Shown here piece after piece: positions 1 to 8,157 of a stretch of 64,000 bases of DNA. Both the position numbers and the translations under genes were made by a program. Under the pieces are notes generated by a model. The model made no database searches and was not told where the DNA came from. It saw only the letters and a program-made list of their open reading frames with translations. Source of the stretch: Siminovitchia acidinfaciens (GTDB taxonomy: Bacteria > Bacillota > Bacilli > Bacillales > Bacillaceae_C); NCBI RefSeq assembly GCF_003605385.1, contig NZ_QYTV02000002.1:63412-127411 (forward strand), in the 5' to 3' direction. The first letter of the stretch is position 1. The number at the start of each line of letters is the position of its first letter.

Positions 1-1368
1 ATCTTTTTCAAAGTGTGCGAGTCGGATGGCCTTTGCTATATCGGATTCCTTCGCGTCCTCTTTGCCGAATAAAATATTTTCCCTGATGGTACGTGAAAAT
101 AACACATGGTCCTGAGGCACATACCCTATCCAATTAAGGACCTGTTCTTTTGTTTGTGATGTTAAATCGATTCCATCGATTGTCAATTGACCTTCACCAA
201 GCGGATATTCGCGGAGCAACTGTTTTAAAAAAGTGGTCTTTCCTGCACCTGTTTTTCCAACAATGCCAAGTGTCTCCCCTCTCCCTAAAGACAAGGAAAT
301 TTCCTGCAGATTCTTCACCTGACTCGTCGGATACTGAAATTCCAGATCGTCAAAACCAATATAATTTGGAGTATTTAAAATCACTGGATTCTTTGAATCT
401 TGAACATCTGCTCTATAATCAAGCGTTTCTTTAACACGGTCAAGGGAAGCATTCCCTTGTTGCATAACATTGATCAGTTCACCAATCGCAAAAATAGGCC
501 AAACAGCAAGCCCCAAATATACGTTAAATGTAACAAGGTGGCCGACTGTCAATTCGCCATTTGACACTAAAACTGCACCGTACCCAAGCGAGATGACATA
601 GCTGATCCCCGTTCCGAACTTTGTAATTGGACCGAAAAAAGCGTTTATTTTAGCGGTATGCATATTTTTTTCGTAAACTTTTTCACTCAAATCCGCAAAT
701 CTTGTTTCATCTTTCCTTTCCTGCACATAGGCACGGATCACACGAACTCCGGAAACCGATTCCAAAACTCTATCGTTCATCTCGCCGAATGCGCCTTGTG
801 CCTTCATATATCTTTCATGTACAAGCTTGCCAAGATATTGGATCAACACTGCCATGATTGGAACAGGCAGCATAGCAAATAAAGTCAATTTCCACGAGAT
901 CATGAACCCCATAGCACAAATGATGGCAGCCATATACAAAGTGGAGTCAATGAGAGTCATGATGCCGAATCCCGCCGTCAAAGAAACTGCATTCAAATCA
1001 TTTGTCGCACGTGCCATTAAATCGCCGGTCCGGTTTTTTTCATAAAAGGTCGGTGTCATCTTCAAAAAGTGAAGCATCAATTTCCGGCGCATCATTTTTT
1101 CAAGTTTGATGGCTCCCTCAAACAAAGGATATTGCCAGACAAAATTCAAAAAGTATCCTCCGACAATGATTGCGGCAAAGATAAGCATATATTGACCAAG
1201 TATGGAGGCGGTCATATTTCCGGATGTCAGAATATCGATGACGTTGCCAAGCAGATATGGGGGAACAACTTCAAGTACACTGGCAATGATCAATAAGACG
1301 ATTGCCACTGTATATTGCTTTTTTGACTGTTTGAAAAACCATCCTAATTTAACTAATACGTCAAACAT
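1..1368 (-). CDS. ABC multidrug-type transporter, permease-ATPase half, BmrC/YheI-like (3' end outside window)
   Basis: Half-size ABC exporter, probably a heterodimer subunit that pumps drugs or peptides across the membrane. The visible 456 codons begin with an ABC transmembrane domain of several hydrophobic helices, then a nucleotide-binding domain with Walker A GIVGKTGAGKTT and a Q-loop region (IGYVPQDHVLFS). The signature motif and Walker B lie beyond the window. The ATG at 1368 has an AGAAGG ribosome site 8 bases upstream. Resemblance to B. subtilis YheI (BmrC) is by family recall. The long leader upstream with a terminator and tiny ORFs also fits the BmrCD family, where a translated leader controls expression by attenuation. 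A partner subunit is expected just outside the window. Confidence 0.85.
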   Translation of the reverse strand, partial: MFDVLVKLGWFFKQSKKQYTVAIVLLIIASVLEVVPPYLLGNVIDILTSGNMTASILGQYMLIFAAIIVGGYFLNFVWQYPLFEGAIKLEKMMRRKLMLHFLKMTPTFYEKNRTGDLMARATNDLNAVSLTAGFGIMTLIDSTLYMAAIICAMGFMISWKLTLFAMLPVPIMAVLIQYLGKLVHERYMKAQGAFGEMNDRVLESVSGVRVIRAYVQERKDETRFADLSEKVYEKNMHTAKINAFFGPITKFGTGISYVISLGYGAVLVSNGELTVGHLVTFNVYLGLAVWPIFAIGELINVMQQGNASLDRVKETLDYRADVQDSKNPVILNTPNYIGFDDLEFQYPTSQVKNLQEISLSLGRGETLGIVGKTGAGKTTFLKQLLREYPLGEGQLTIDGIDLTSQTKEQVLNWIGYVPQDHVLFSRTIRENILFGKEDAKESDIAKAIRLAHFEKD

Positions 1369-1401
1369 GTATCAAACCTTCTTTCTAGGTTTTGACTAGG
1401 G

Positions 1402-1458
1402 CTACCCGCTATCTAGCAACGGCCTTTTGTGAATCATTCTTTTTAGATTTTTGGACAT
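1402..1458 (-). CDS. 18-codon leader ORF directly before the ABC transporter
   Basis: ATG at 1458 follows AAAAGGAG with about 8 bases spacing and the frame encodes MSKNLKRMIHKRPLLDSG before a TAG stop. It lies between the attenuator terminator (1503-1535) and the transporter start at 1368. The product is basic and has no recognisable domain. It may be a second leader peptide or a translational coupler. No protein evidence exists, so this is a prediction from the ribosome site and position only. Confidence 0.4.
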   Translation of the reverse strand: MSKNLKRMIHKRPLLDSG

Positions 1459-1502
1459 GTTTATCTACTCCTTTTAATAAAATTCCACCAAATTTTTCCA
1501 GC

Positions 1503-1535
1503 AAAAAGATGCATACCCTAAAAAGAGTATGCATC
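1503..1535 (-). terminator. attenuator-type intrinsic terminator in transporter leader
   Basis: On the minus strand AGATGCATAC and GTATGCATCT form a 10-bp perfect stem with an 8-base loop, followed by TTTTT. It lies inside the leader, between the promoter at 1728-1757 and the transporter, so it would stop transcription before the gene unless refolded. Confidence 0.8.
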
Positions 1536-1538
1536 TCA

Positions 1539-1673
1539 ATATGGGTAAAGAAGCTTTATCCATACCTTTATTTTGTTGACAAATTACAATTAAACAGAAA
1601 ACGGGCATGGATAATGTATGAAATTAGACGACTGAAAATAAATGACACGAACAAGCATTATCCATTCCTCCTT
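1539..1673 (-). promoter_or_regulatory. competing RNA segments of a translated attenuator leader
   Basis: Four short segments on the minus-strand RNA can pair in alternative ways. ATGGATAATG at the leader start (1656-1666) is complementary to CATTATCCATGCC (1604-1616) inside the leader ORF. The same segment can instead pair with GGTATGGATAA (1556-1566). That third segment can also pair, with one mismatch, with CTTTACCCATAT (1539-1550), just before the terminator. Such mutually exclusive pairing is what ribosome-mediated attenuation needs. That it works this way is inference. Confidence 0.55.
1590..1658 (-). CDS. 22-codon leader peptide ORF
   Basis: ATG at 1658 is preceded by AAGGAGG with 8 bases spacing, one of the best ribosome sites in this window. 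The ORF encodes a 22-residue peptide beginning MLVRVIYFQSSNFIHY and ends at 1590. Its second half covers the segment 1604-1616 that can form two alternative hairpins, so ribosome position would change leader folding. This is the expected design of a BmrB-like leader, although the peptide sequence itself is not one I recognise. Confidence 0.6.
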   Translation of the reverse strand: MLVRVIYFQSSNFIHYPCPFSV

Positions 1674-1727
1674 CGACTTCCATTCAGGGAGCCAATGTTT
1701 TACTGCAAAAATATTCAGTGTTCTTGA

Positions 1728-1757
1728 ATATTATCATCCTTTTCAAATAATTGTCAA
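1728..1757 (-). promoter_or_regulatory. sigma-A promoter of the ABC transporter leader
   Basis: TTGACA at 1752-1757 and TAATAT at 1728-1733 are 18 bases apart; GATAAT, shifted two bases, gives 16. It lies about 70 bases upstream of the leader ribosome site. Confidence 0.65.
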
Positions 1758-1809
1758 CAGTCTGGTTGACTTTTCATCAAATTGAATCCTAATCCTCATG
1801 ATGATTATC

Positions 1810-2316
1810 CTAGACATTATTTATCCAAATATGATGATCCTCCCTTTCCCCCCAATAATTTTTCAAAATGTACGAGGGCTTTCCCAACAGCTGTCGCCAA
1901 TATTGCTGTGAAGTTGAAAATCCTGCATCCAGGTAATATTTCGTTTGTCCCAGCCGTAGAAGCGCTTTTTTAATATATTGAAACAATAACTTCCCGATTC
2001 CCTGGCGTTGATAAGCAAGACGTATATACACACTACCAACTTCGAAAACATCGGGCTCGGTTAGGATATTATCAGAGATTGTCAGATTAGGATTTTTCAG
2101 AGCAATCGTCCCGACAATTTGCCGATCCAACTCGGCAACAAATAAAGCAGTTTTGGAATCAAAAAGACTTTCTTGGACTATCCGGTTTAATTGATCAACT
2201 TCTTCCTCAATTAGGCTCTTCTCTTTGTTTTCACGCATCACAAGATCTGTCATGCAAACTCTGAATAAATTGTCCAAATCACTGATATCCTCTGCTTGAA
2301 CCTTCCTAATATGCAT
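1810..2316 (-). CDS. GNAT family N-acetyltransferase
   Basis: 168-residue predicted acetyl-CoA-dependent acetyltransferase of unknown substrate. The acetyl-CoA binding motif A is visible as the stretch IRLAYQRQGIGKLLFQYI, with the R/QxxGxG/A loop, after a beta strand (DVFEVGSVYI). The ATG at 2316 was chosen over one at 2340 because AGGAG sits 7 bases before it and MHIRKVQAED is a typical GNAT N-terminus. The gene stands alone, with about 150 bases before the next gene upstream. Confidence 0.8.
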   Translation of the reverse strand: MHIRKVQAEDISDLDNLFRVCMTDLVMRENKEKSLIEEEVDQLNRIVQESLFDSKTALFVAELDRQIVGTIALKNPNLTISDNILTEPDVFEVGSVYIRLAYQRQGIGKLLFQYIKKALLRLGQTKYYLDAGFSTSQQYWRQLLGKPSYILKNYWGEREDHHIWINNV

Positions 2317-2464
2317 GCAATCACTCCTGTGAAGGGACATTTTTCATCCGTGTCATACCCTGCTGGCGCTATTCGTATGTTTGCTTGATTCACATGATAG
2401 CGATTTTTAGCATCTGCACCAACAAATTTCTTCTTAACTATTACTCATAATATTTTTTTACAAC

Positions 2465-3472
2465 TCATTTCAATTTCACACGATAATATCGCATGCCTTT
2501 CGGAACTCCTTTTATGTCAAAAACTCCGTTATATATAAGTGTTCTGAGCCTGTATTCCAAAAATGAATCAGATACACGTTCCTCCAAATGGCCAAGAACA
2601 TCACCAATAATTCGGGCTGATAACATGAATTCATATTGTTCCTGTTCGTTATGTAGTCTTTGGGCAGAATCAATAATGAGCTGATCATAATAATTTTCAC
2701 TTACTGAAGCTATCTTGCCATTTTCCCATATCCGCAGTACTTCTTTCGTTTCCTCAAGTACGGCCCATTCCTCTACGTACTTTTTTCTATCTTCTGCAGT
2801 CAACGGATCGATTCGTTTCACTGCATCAATTTCTTTTAATTTTTCGGGGACAACTTCACCCGTATGTAGGCAAAAATATTGGTATTCCTCCGTATCATAC
2901 AATTCCTTATATGATGTAGTCGAATTAATCAGGAAAACAACATTTGTTTTTTCACTCAGCAAATTCAATATGTAACGCATGCCTGTTTGTTCATCCGCAT
3001 TTTCAGCCGTCCATAAGACAATGGGCAGATTTCCTGGAATGGCCTTGATTTCTTCAAGGGTATTCATAAATCGCTGTTCATACTCTTCTTCCATGTAATC
3101 CATTTCTATATTGAGGTGGTCCTTTAACCATCGGTAACGGTGTTTCCAGCCATCATCGCTATGAAGCTTCCAAATCGGCCCGACCGCAAAGAAATCAGGG
3201 AAGCCAATCACTTTGTTTTCATGTCCCAAACCTACCCGCAAAGTACCCGCTGCAGCTCCACCACACACAATATGTACAGAATTATATTCTCTTACAAATT
3301 GATGTTTAGATACTCCAAGAACTTCATCGTATAAATGAAAAAGTCCCTCAATCATTTCATTCTGTACTACTTCAGACTCCTTCAGCAAATCCAACTGAAT
3401 CATCATATTCATCAAGAAATTCTTTGCCTCACTCCCAGTTAGCTTTTCAATAGATTGATAAATTTTTTCCAT
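2465..3472 (-). CDS. DUF1835/DUF3658 domain protein
   Basis: 335-residue cytoplasmic protein. The DUF1835 part is recognised from HIVCGGAAAGTLRVGLG near residue 70 and a following WxxRxxWLxxHL-type helix. The C-terminal third matches the DUF3658 pattern with LIxSAQxxH and the VSDxFLEYRLRxLIxxG region. Function unknown; such proteins are common as single genes in bacilli. ATG at 3472 has GAGGTG 10 bases upstream; the ATG at 3481 is too close to it. It is 21 bases downstream of fosB, so the two may be cotranscribed. Confidence 0.8.
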   Translation of the reverse strand: MEKIYQSIEKLTGSEAKNFLMNMMIQLDLLKESEVVQNEMIEGLFHLYDEVLGVSKHQFVREYNSVHIVCGGAAAGTLRVGLGHENKVIGFPDFFAVGPIWKLHSDDGWKHRYRWLKDHLNIEMDYMEEEYEQRFMNTLEEIKAIPGNLPIVLWTAENADEQTGMRYILNLLSEKTNVVFLINSTTSYKELYDTEEYQYFCLHTGEVVPEKLKEIDAVKRIDPLTAEDRKKYVEEWAVLEETKEVLRIWENGKIASVSENYYDQLIIDSAQRLHNEQEQYEFMLSARIIGDVLGHLEERVSDSFLEYRLRTLIYNGVFDIKGVPKGMRYYRVKLK

Positions 3473-3493
3473 AAGAAACATTCACCTCATAGT

Positions 3494-3916
3494 TCATTCA
3501 TAAAACTCCATATGCTTTTTATCCTGTCTGTAATAATCCAATCGATCCTGCAAAGTACCCGTATGGAATTCGAATTTATGACCATCCGGATCAGTAAAAT
3601 AAACAGACCTTTTATCTTTTTCATCCCTCGGCCGTCCGGGTAGAATATTCACATCCAATGCTCTCAGCTTTACATGCATTTTATCGAAGTCCGCTTCATC
3701 GATTGAAAAAGCTATATGTGTGTATGACAAGCTAATTTCGTTACGCGGTATGTCTTTTTCCTCATTAAGGGCAAGCCACATACCATTGAGGTCAAAATAA
3801 GCAGTACTTCTCCCCTTAACCAACAGCTTTGCATCAAATACAGTTTGATAGAATTCAATAGAAGCTTCTAAATCTGATACGGAAAATAAAAAATGATTCA
3901 GACCTTTAACAGCCAC
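3494..3916 (-). CDS. fosB: FosB-type metallothiol transferase (fosfomycin resistance)
   Basis: 140-residue VOC-fold enzyme expected to add bacillithiol to fosfomycin and open its epoxide. The metal ligands of the family are present: His8 in [10 protein letters not shown], His67 in SYTHIAF and Glu116 in [16 protein letters not shown]. The length and nearly the whole sequence match B. subtilis FosB as I recall it. The ATG at 3916 starts a typical MxxKGxNH terminus. It sits between a DUF1835 gene and a GNAT gene in the same direction. Resistance is inferred from the family and was not measured. Confidence 0.92.
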   Translation of the reverse strand: MAVKGLNHFLFSVSDLEASIEFYQTVFDAKLLVKGRSTAYFDLNGMWLALNEEKDIPRNEISLSYTHIAFSIDEADFDKMHVKLRALDVNILPGRPRDEKDKRSVYFTDPDGHKFEFHTGTLQDRLDYYRQDKKHMEFYE

Positions 3917-3931
3917 TTCTTCACCTCATTT

Positions 3932-4390
3932 TTATAAATTAGTTGAACTTTGATAAATTCTTGAACTGCTTCCCCAAGGATGATAGCCATCGCCGATATA
4001 AGTGAATCCATATTTTTCATAGAACCCAATGAGGTCTGTACAAAGATAAACATTATTGAATTCTGCTTTTGCGGCATCAACTTTAGCACGTGAGAGCAAT
4101 TCCCTACCCAAAGACCTGCCACGATATCTTTCTTCGATATAAAGAGCACAGATCCAGGGCCACAAATCCATTCGACTGATAAAATCATTGCTGATCAGGC
4201 CTGTACAGCCAATAATATTGCTTGAATCCTCCACCAAATACCAAACAGGTAACGGACTGTCAGTTGTTATACAATGATTAATACAATTCTCGTAAACTTT
4301 CTTATTGTAATCTTTTGCCCATTTGCTCTGGATATATTTGATTGCTATCTTTTTATATTCCGGTTGTTCCCTTACATTAATAATTTTCAT
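3932..4390 (-). CDS. GNAT family N-acetyltransferase
   Basis: 152-residue acetyltransferase of unknown substrate. Motif A is visible as LYIEERYRGRSLGRELLSRA and a C-terminal GFYEKYGF loop follows, typical of the fold. ATG at 4390 was preferred because AAGGA lies about 8 bases upstream; an upstream in-frame ATG at 4456 lacks this. Its 3' end is 15 bases before fosB, so it is probably the first gene of a GNAT-fosB-DUF1835 unit. Confidence 0.8.
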   Translation of the reverse strand: MKIINVREQPEYKKIAIKYIQSKWAKDYNKKVYENCINHCITTDSPLPVWYLVEDSSNIIGCTGLISNDFISRMDLWPWICALYIEERYRGRSLGRELLSRAKVDAAKAEFNNVYLCTDLIGFYEKYGFTYIGDGYHPWGSSSRIYQSSTNL

Positions 4391-4519
4391 TGACTTTTCC
4401 TTTAAATGATTATTTAGGGTCTTAAAATTGATTATATTTACACATTCGAAGGACATGCACTTCGCTAAGAATATATTACCATAAAATTCGTAAGATTCAG
4501 CAGAAGCTTATCCTTAAAA

Positions 4520-5359
4520 TCATGAGCCCCACCTCTCCTGTAAAAGCTGTATTTCCTTTTCATGTGTGAATTCCTCTTTCGGCGTTTCTAAAATAAATGG
4601 AATATCTGCAAGCTGTGGCGTTTTTATTAGCTCGTGAAATTGATCCTCTGTTATATAGCCGCTTTTTCCGAATATTGGAGCATGGCGGTCTTTCCCTTCT
4701 CGTGCAGCGTATTTCGAATTATTAAAATGGATCACCTCCAACTCTTCGAAATAGCCAAGATCCATACCTTTTTCTAGGAGTTCATCCCAATTACCCCCCT
4801 CCCAAAGCCCGCAGGAGAACGCATGGCATGTATCAAAACAGAATCCAACTTTTTCGGGATACTCACATAAATTCCTGACTTGGACTAATTCTTCAAATGT
4901 AGTCCCCATCGCCCCCGGCAATCCTGCGTTATTTTCGAGAAGAATTTTAGCCTTCCCTTCCCACTGACTGAGAATTTCATTAAGCATCTCAATCATGAGT
5001 TGATAGCTTTCTAGGAGAGAAAGATGAGGAACAGGCTTGCCAAAATGAACGACGACACCAATTGAACCACATGCCTCGGTAATTTCCAGATCATTTAATA
5101 AAGAGTCGATCACCTGAATACGCTTATCATTATTCGTTGGGGTTAAACTTGTGGGATAGGGAGAGTGGCTAACTGAAAAAATGGCAGTTTTCTCACAGAA
5201 TATCTTGCATAATTCCGCATTTTCCTGATTAAAATCTTTCACTGATAAACTCCGTGGGTTCTTTGGAAAATATTGAAAGGCGCCAGCACTCATCGCATGT
5301 GCTTTTTTCGCAGCACCTAAATATCCTTCTTTAATGGAAATGTGGCAGCCGAATTTCAC
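4520..5359 (-). CDS. endonuclease IV (AP endonuclease family 2)
   Basis: 279-residue TIM-barrel, three-zinc enzyme that cuts DNA at abasic sites. Family features are in order: GCHISIKEG at the start, FPKNPRS, HSPYPTSLTP, the VVHFGKP strand, LLENNAG, the FDTCHAFSCG metal site, HFNNSK and the C-terminal ILETPK. It is slightly shorter than typical bacterial Nfo and may be a paralogue of the housekeeping enzyme. It starts 16 bases after the stop of the Fpg/Nei glycosylase gene upstream. The glycosylase makes abasic sites that this enzyme would process, so the pair forms a small base-excision-repair operon. Confidence 0.9.
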   Translation of the reverse strand: MKFGCHISIKEGYLGAAKKAHAMSAGAFQYFPKNPRSLSVKDFNQENAELCKIFCEKTAIFSVSHSPYPTSLTPTNNDKRIQVIDSLLNDLEITEACGSIGVVVHFGKPVPHLSLLESYQLMIEMLNEILSQWEGKAKILLENNAGLPGAMGTTFEELVQVRNLCEYPEKVGFCFDTCHAFSCGLWEGGNWDELLEKGMDLGYFEELEVIHFNNSKYAAREGKDRHAPIFGKSGYITEDQFHELIKTPQLADIPFILETPKEEFTHEKEIQLLQERWGS

Positions 5360-5375
5360 TTGGATTCACCTCGCT

Positions 5376-6176
5376 TTAGTGCTGGCAGTTTTTACAGAAA
5401 TATGTTTTTCGGGAGGAAAGCTCTATTTTCGCAATAGGAGTAGTGCATCTTGGACATGCCTTTCCTTCACGGCCGTGAACATCCATCTTATAGCCGCCAG
5501 TTTTATTGTCCCCAATAAAAAGCGGGTCCATATAGCCGCCTTGATCAATAGCTTTTTGTAAAATCAATCTGATTGACTGGTATAAACGCACAACTTCTTC
5601 TTGGCCAAGCTCATTCATTTTTCTCTTCGGCAGCAGCTGTGCATGCCAAAGGATTTCATCCGAATAGCGGTTGCCTATTCCGGCAATGGCTTCCTGGTTC
5701 ATCAGTGTAGTTTTTAGTGAACCTTTTTTGTTTTTAACAATGTTCTGAAATGCATTCATCGAAAAATTGGGATCAAGCGGCTCAGGTCCGATTTCCCGAA
5801 GCTCACTCTGAATCATTTCAGGTGAAAAAAGATATAGATAACCTAAACGGAGTCCTATGAAATAAAGGTGACGGTCCCCAAAAGACAATTGTACCTGCAC
5901 GGTTCGATCCGGCTGTTCTTCTTTTTTTCCATAAAACATCCATCCACCTAGCATCAAATGCAATAACAAGCACGAGCCGTTTTGCAGACGAAAAATTAAA
6001 TGTTTTGCTCTTCTATCAATCGTATCGATTTTTTGATTCATTATTTGGCGGGAAAATTGATCCGTAGGGATATTGATCGATTTTTCCCGATTGATTACAA
6101 CCCCCGTAATTGGTTTGCCACCGATCAATTGTTGAAGCAATCTTTTATACGTTTCCATCTCAGGTAATTCCGGCAT
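5376..6176 (-). CDS. Fpg/Nei family DNA glycosylase
   Basis: 266-residue bifunctional glycosylase/AP lyase. After removal of Met1, Pro and Glu of PELPEME form the catalytic N-terminus. The beta-hairpin lysine is in RRAKHLIF, the helix-two-turn-helix is in AIAGIGNRYSDEILW, and a C-terminal zinc finger CPRC...CKNC ends the protein. ATG at 6176 was chosen because PELPE must be the N-terminus and GGAGG precedes it; an upstream in-frame start at 6218 would bury it. It is somewhat unlike canonical MutM (for example the ETYKRLLQQLIGG region), so an Fpg/Nei paralogue is the safest name. Confidence 0.9.
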   Translation of the reverse strand: MPELPEMETYKRLLQQLIGGKPITGVVINREKSINIPTDQFSRQIMNQKIDTIDRRAKHLIFRLQNGSCLLLHLMLGGWMFYGKKEEQPDRTVQVQLSFGDRHLYFIGLRLGYLYLFSPEMIQSELREIGPEPLDPNFSMNAFQNIVKNKKGSLKTTLMNQEAIAGIGNRYSDEILWHAQLLPKRKMNELGQEEVVRLYQSIRLILQKAIDQGGYMDPLFIGDNKTGGYKMDVHGREGKACPRCTTPIAKIELSSRKTYFCKNCQH

Positions 6177-6334
6177 AGATATTCCTCCATGAATTGTTTC
6201 AGTATCATTATTCCGCAATTTTCTTAAAACATGAGGAGGAATATTCGATCAAATTGTCCTAGACAAGCAATGTAAAGAATACTAACCTGTATATAGCCAG
6301 AATTTTTAAACGAAAAATTGAAAGGTCGTGAAAA

Positions 6335-7243
6335 ATGATTATTAAGGCCTATCAAGAACCCCCGTCACTGGATGTTTTCCGTTATTTAATCCAGCGGTCG
6401 GAATTGCCTCCTGAAAGTACGCAGCTCTTCTTCAGAATGGAAAAAGGACACGAAGGTGAACAAAAAATGGCGGGATTACTAGAGGGATTGCCAGACAATT
6501 GGGTCATCCTTCATGACTTATTGCTTGAGTGTAATAACAGCGCCTTTCAGATCGATGCATTGCTGATTTCTAATGAACTCATATATCTTTTGGAGGTAAA
6601 AAATTTCGAAGGTGACTTCTACATAGAGTCAGATCAATGGTTTACCGGTGCGGGAAGAGAAATTCAAAACCCCGTCCTTCAGCTAAACCGCAGTGAATCT
6701 TTATTACGGCAATTGCTCCGTAAGCTCGGCCTCAACCTCCCTGTCAAAGGACTTATCATCTTCACACATCCAGAATTCGCATTATTTCAAGCCCCATTAA
6801 ATTCCCCTATTGTACTTCCTTCCCAACTTAATCGATTTATCACCCAATTAAGGAAGAACCCAGCGAAGCCAACACAACATCTTAAAAGATTTGCTGAAAA
6901 ACTTGCGGAACTACATATAGAAGAATCCCCTTATGAGCGGTTGCCCCACTATGAATACCAGCAACTCGAAAAAGGTATCGTTTGTGCAGTATGCAGCTCG
7001 TTGTTAATTTCCTTTGTGCATGATCGCCGAATCCTATGCACCCAGTGCGGCGATGACGAAGCTCTTGATGCTTCTATAATGAGAAGCATTAAGCAATTCC
7101 AGCTCCTTTTTCCGAACAAAAAGTTGACTACCAATGTGATATATGATTGGTGCAAAATTATTGATTCTAAGAAGACAATTAGGAGAGTTCTTCGGGGAAA
7201 TTTTAGTGCGGCAGGTTTCGGAAAACATACTTATTATCTATAG
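6335..7243 (+). CDS. NERD domain (nuclease-related) protein
   Basis: 302-residue protein. The NERD domain lies near residues 38-150: GHEGEQKMAGLL, then QIDALLIS and LLEVKNFEGDFY, which carry the D...ExK residues of restriction-like nuclease folds. A C-terminal zinc ribbon (CAVC...CTQCGDD) follows. Family members are suspected DNA-processing enzymes, but no activity is proven. It is transcribed away from the BER pair and ends just before the 52-bp repeat array. ATG at 6335 has a weak AAAGGT site. Confidence 0.85.
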   Translation: MIIKAYQEPPSLDVFRYLIQRSELPPESTQLFFRMEKGHEGEQKMAGLLEGLPDNWVILHDLLLECNNSAFQIDALLISNELIYLLEVKNFEGDFYIESDQWFTGAGREIQNPVLQLNRSESLLRQLLRKLGLNLPVKGLIIFTHPEFALFQAPLNSPIVLPSQLNRFITQLRKNPAKPTQHLKRFAEKLAELHIEESPYERLPHYEYQQLEKGIVCAVCSSLLISFVHDRRILCTQCGDDEALDASIMRSIKQFQLLFPNKKLTTNVIYDWCKIIDSKKTIRRVLRGNFSAAGFGKHTYYL

Positions 7244-7280
7244 TTTCAATATTTAGGCATAGATTTTAGGGTTCCTCATT

Positions 7281-7696
7281 CTTAGTTACCGTGATGGCGA
7301 TTTATTCATCTTTGCGGTAACTAAGGAGTGCACTTAGTTACCGTCAGGAGGAGATTTTCGACTTCACGGGCACTTAGGACTGCTCTTAGTTACCGTCAAG
7401 AGGAGATTTTCGACTTCACGGGCACTTAGGAGCGCTCTTAGTTACCGTCAAGAGAAGATTTTCGACTTCACGGGCACTTAGGACTACTCTTAGTTACCGT
7501 CAAGAGGAGATTTTCGACTTCACGGGCACTTAGGATTGCTCTTAGTTACCGTCAAGAGAAGATTTTCGACTTCACGGGCACTTAGGACTGCTCTTAGTTA
7601 CCGTCAAGAGGAGATTTTCGACTTCACGGGCACTTAGGAGCACTCTTAGTTACCGTCAAGATGATTATCTCGCCTTCGCGGTCACTTAGGATCACT
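7281..7696 (+). repeat. eight-copy 52-bp tandem repeat array
   Basis: Units begin with CTTAGTTACCGT at 7281, 7333, 7385, 7437, 7489, 7541, 7593 and 7645, exactly 52 bases apart. The six inner units are nearly identical; the first and last have diverged in the middle. In the first unit CTTAGTTACCG and CGGTAACTAAG form a perfect 11-base inverted repeat, so each unit is at heart a palindrome. No gene is read through the array. It lies between two convergent genes. Confidence 0.95.
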
Positions 7697-7801
7697 CCAA
7701 AGCATTGATAATTACCCATAAACTAGTTCCTCTACTTTTCAAGGGTTTCCTCATGATTACCGTGGTCCCAATTTTTCCATAGCTCTGCTTTCTATCTCAA
7801 T
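7697..7801. other. gap between the repeat array and the next terminator
   Basis: About 100 bases with no ORF, hairpin or repeat that I recognise. It ends at the terminator of the minus-strand gene at 7835-8068. Confidence 0.5.
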
Positions 7802-7828
7802 AAAAAGAGACAGATTCATCATCTGTCC
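7802..7828 (-). terminator. intrinsic terminator after small hypothetical gene
   Basis: On the minus strand GACAGAT and ATCTGTC form a 7-bp stem around a 5-base loop, followed by CTCTTTTT. It lies just past the stop of the gene at 7835. Confidence 0.75.
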
Positions 7829-7834
7829 CGCGTT

Positions 7835-8068
7835 TCACCTCGAAAATTTCGAACCAAACTCTTTCATGATCGCTTCAACCTCTTCGACATGTTCCGGCTT
7901 TAACAAGCTTTTCATCCTCGATGCAAAACTCATTAAAAATTCTTGGTCAAAACTTCTATCGTCAAGCTTTTGGAAGCTTTCCGTAAGCAATGCTTCCGCT
8001 TTTTCCTGCTCTCCATCTTTTACTCTTTCTAAAATGAACGACTTGAATTTCTGTTGACCCAGATTCAT
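7835..8068 (-). CDS. small conserved-type hypothetical protein
   Basis: 77-residue soluble, mostly helical and charged protein with no domain I recognise. ATG at 8068 (MNLGQQKF) was preferred. The upstream ATG at 8080 abuts the AAGGAG site with no spacing, while 8068 is 12 bases away, so either is possible. It has its own terminator and stands about 90 bases from the ketopantoate reductase-like gene upstream. Confidence 0.65.
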   Translation of the reverse strand: MNLGQQKFKSFILERVKDGEQEKAEALLTESFQKLDDRSFDQEFLMSFASRMKSLLKPEHVEEVEAIMKEFGSKFSR

Positions 8069-8157
8069 TGCAAACAGCATCTCCTTTTTTAAATTTCCTT
8101 GAATTTCTTTTACAGGTCGATCAAGGGAACGAAACAGTTTTCTAAAATTCCTCTATC

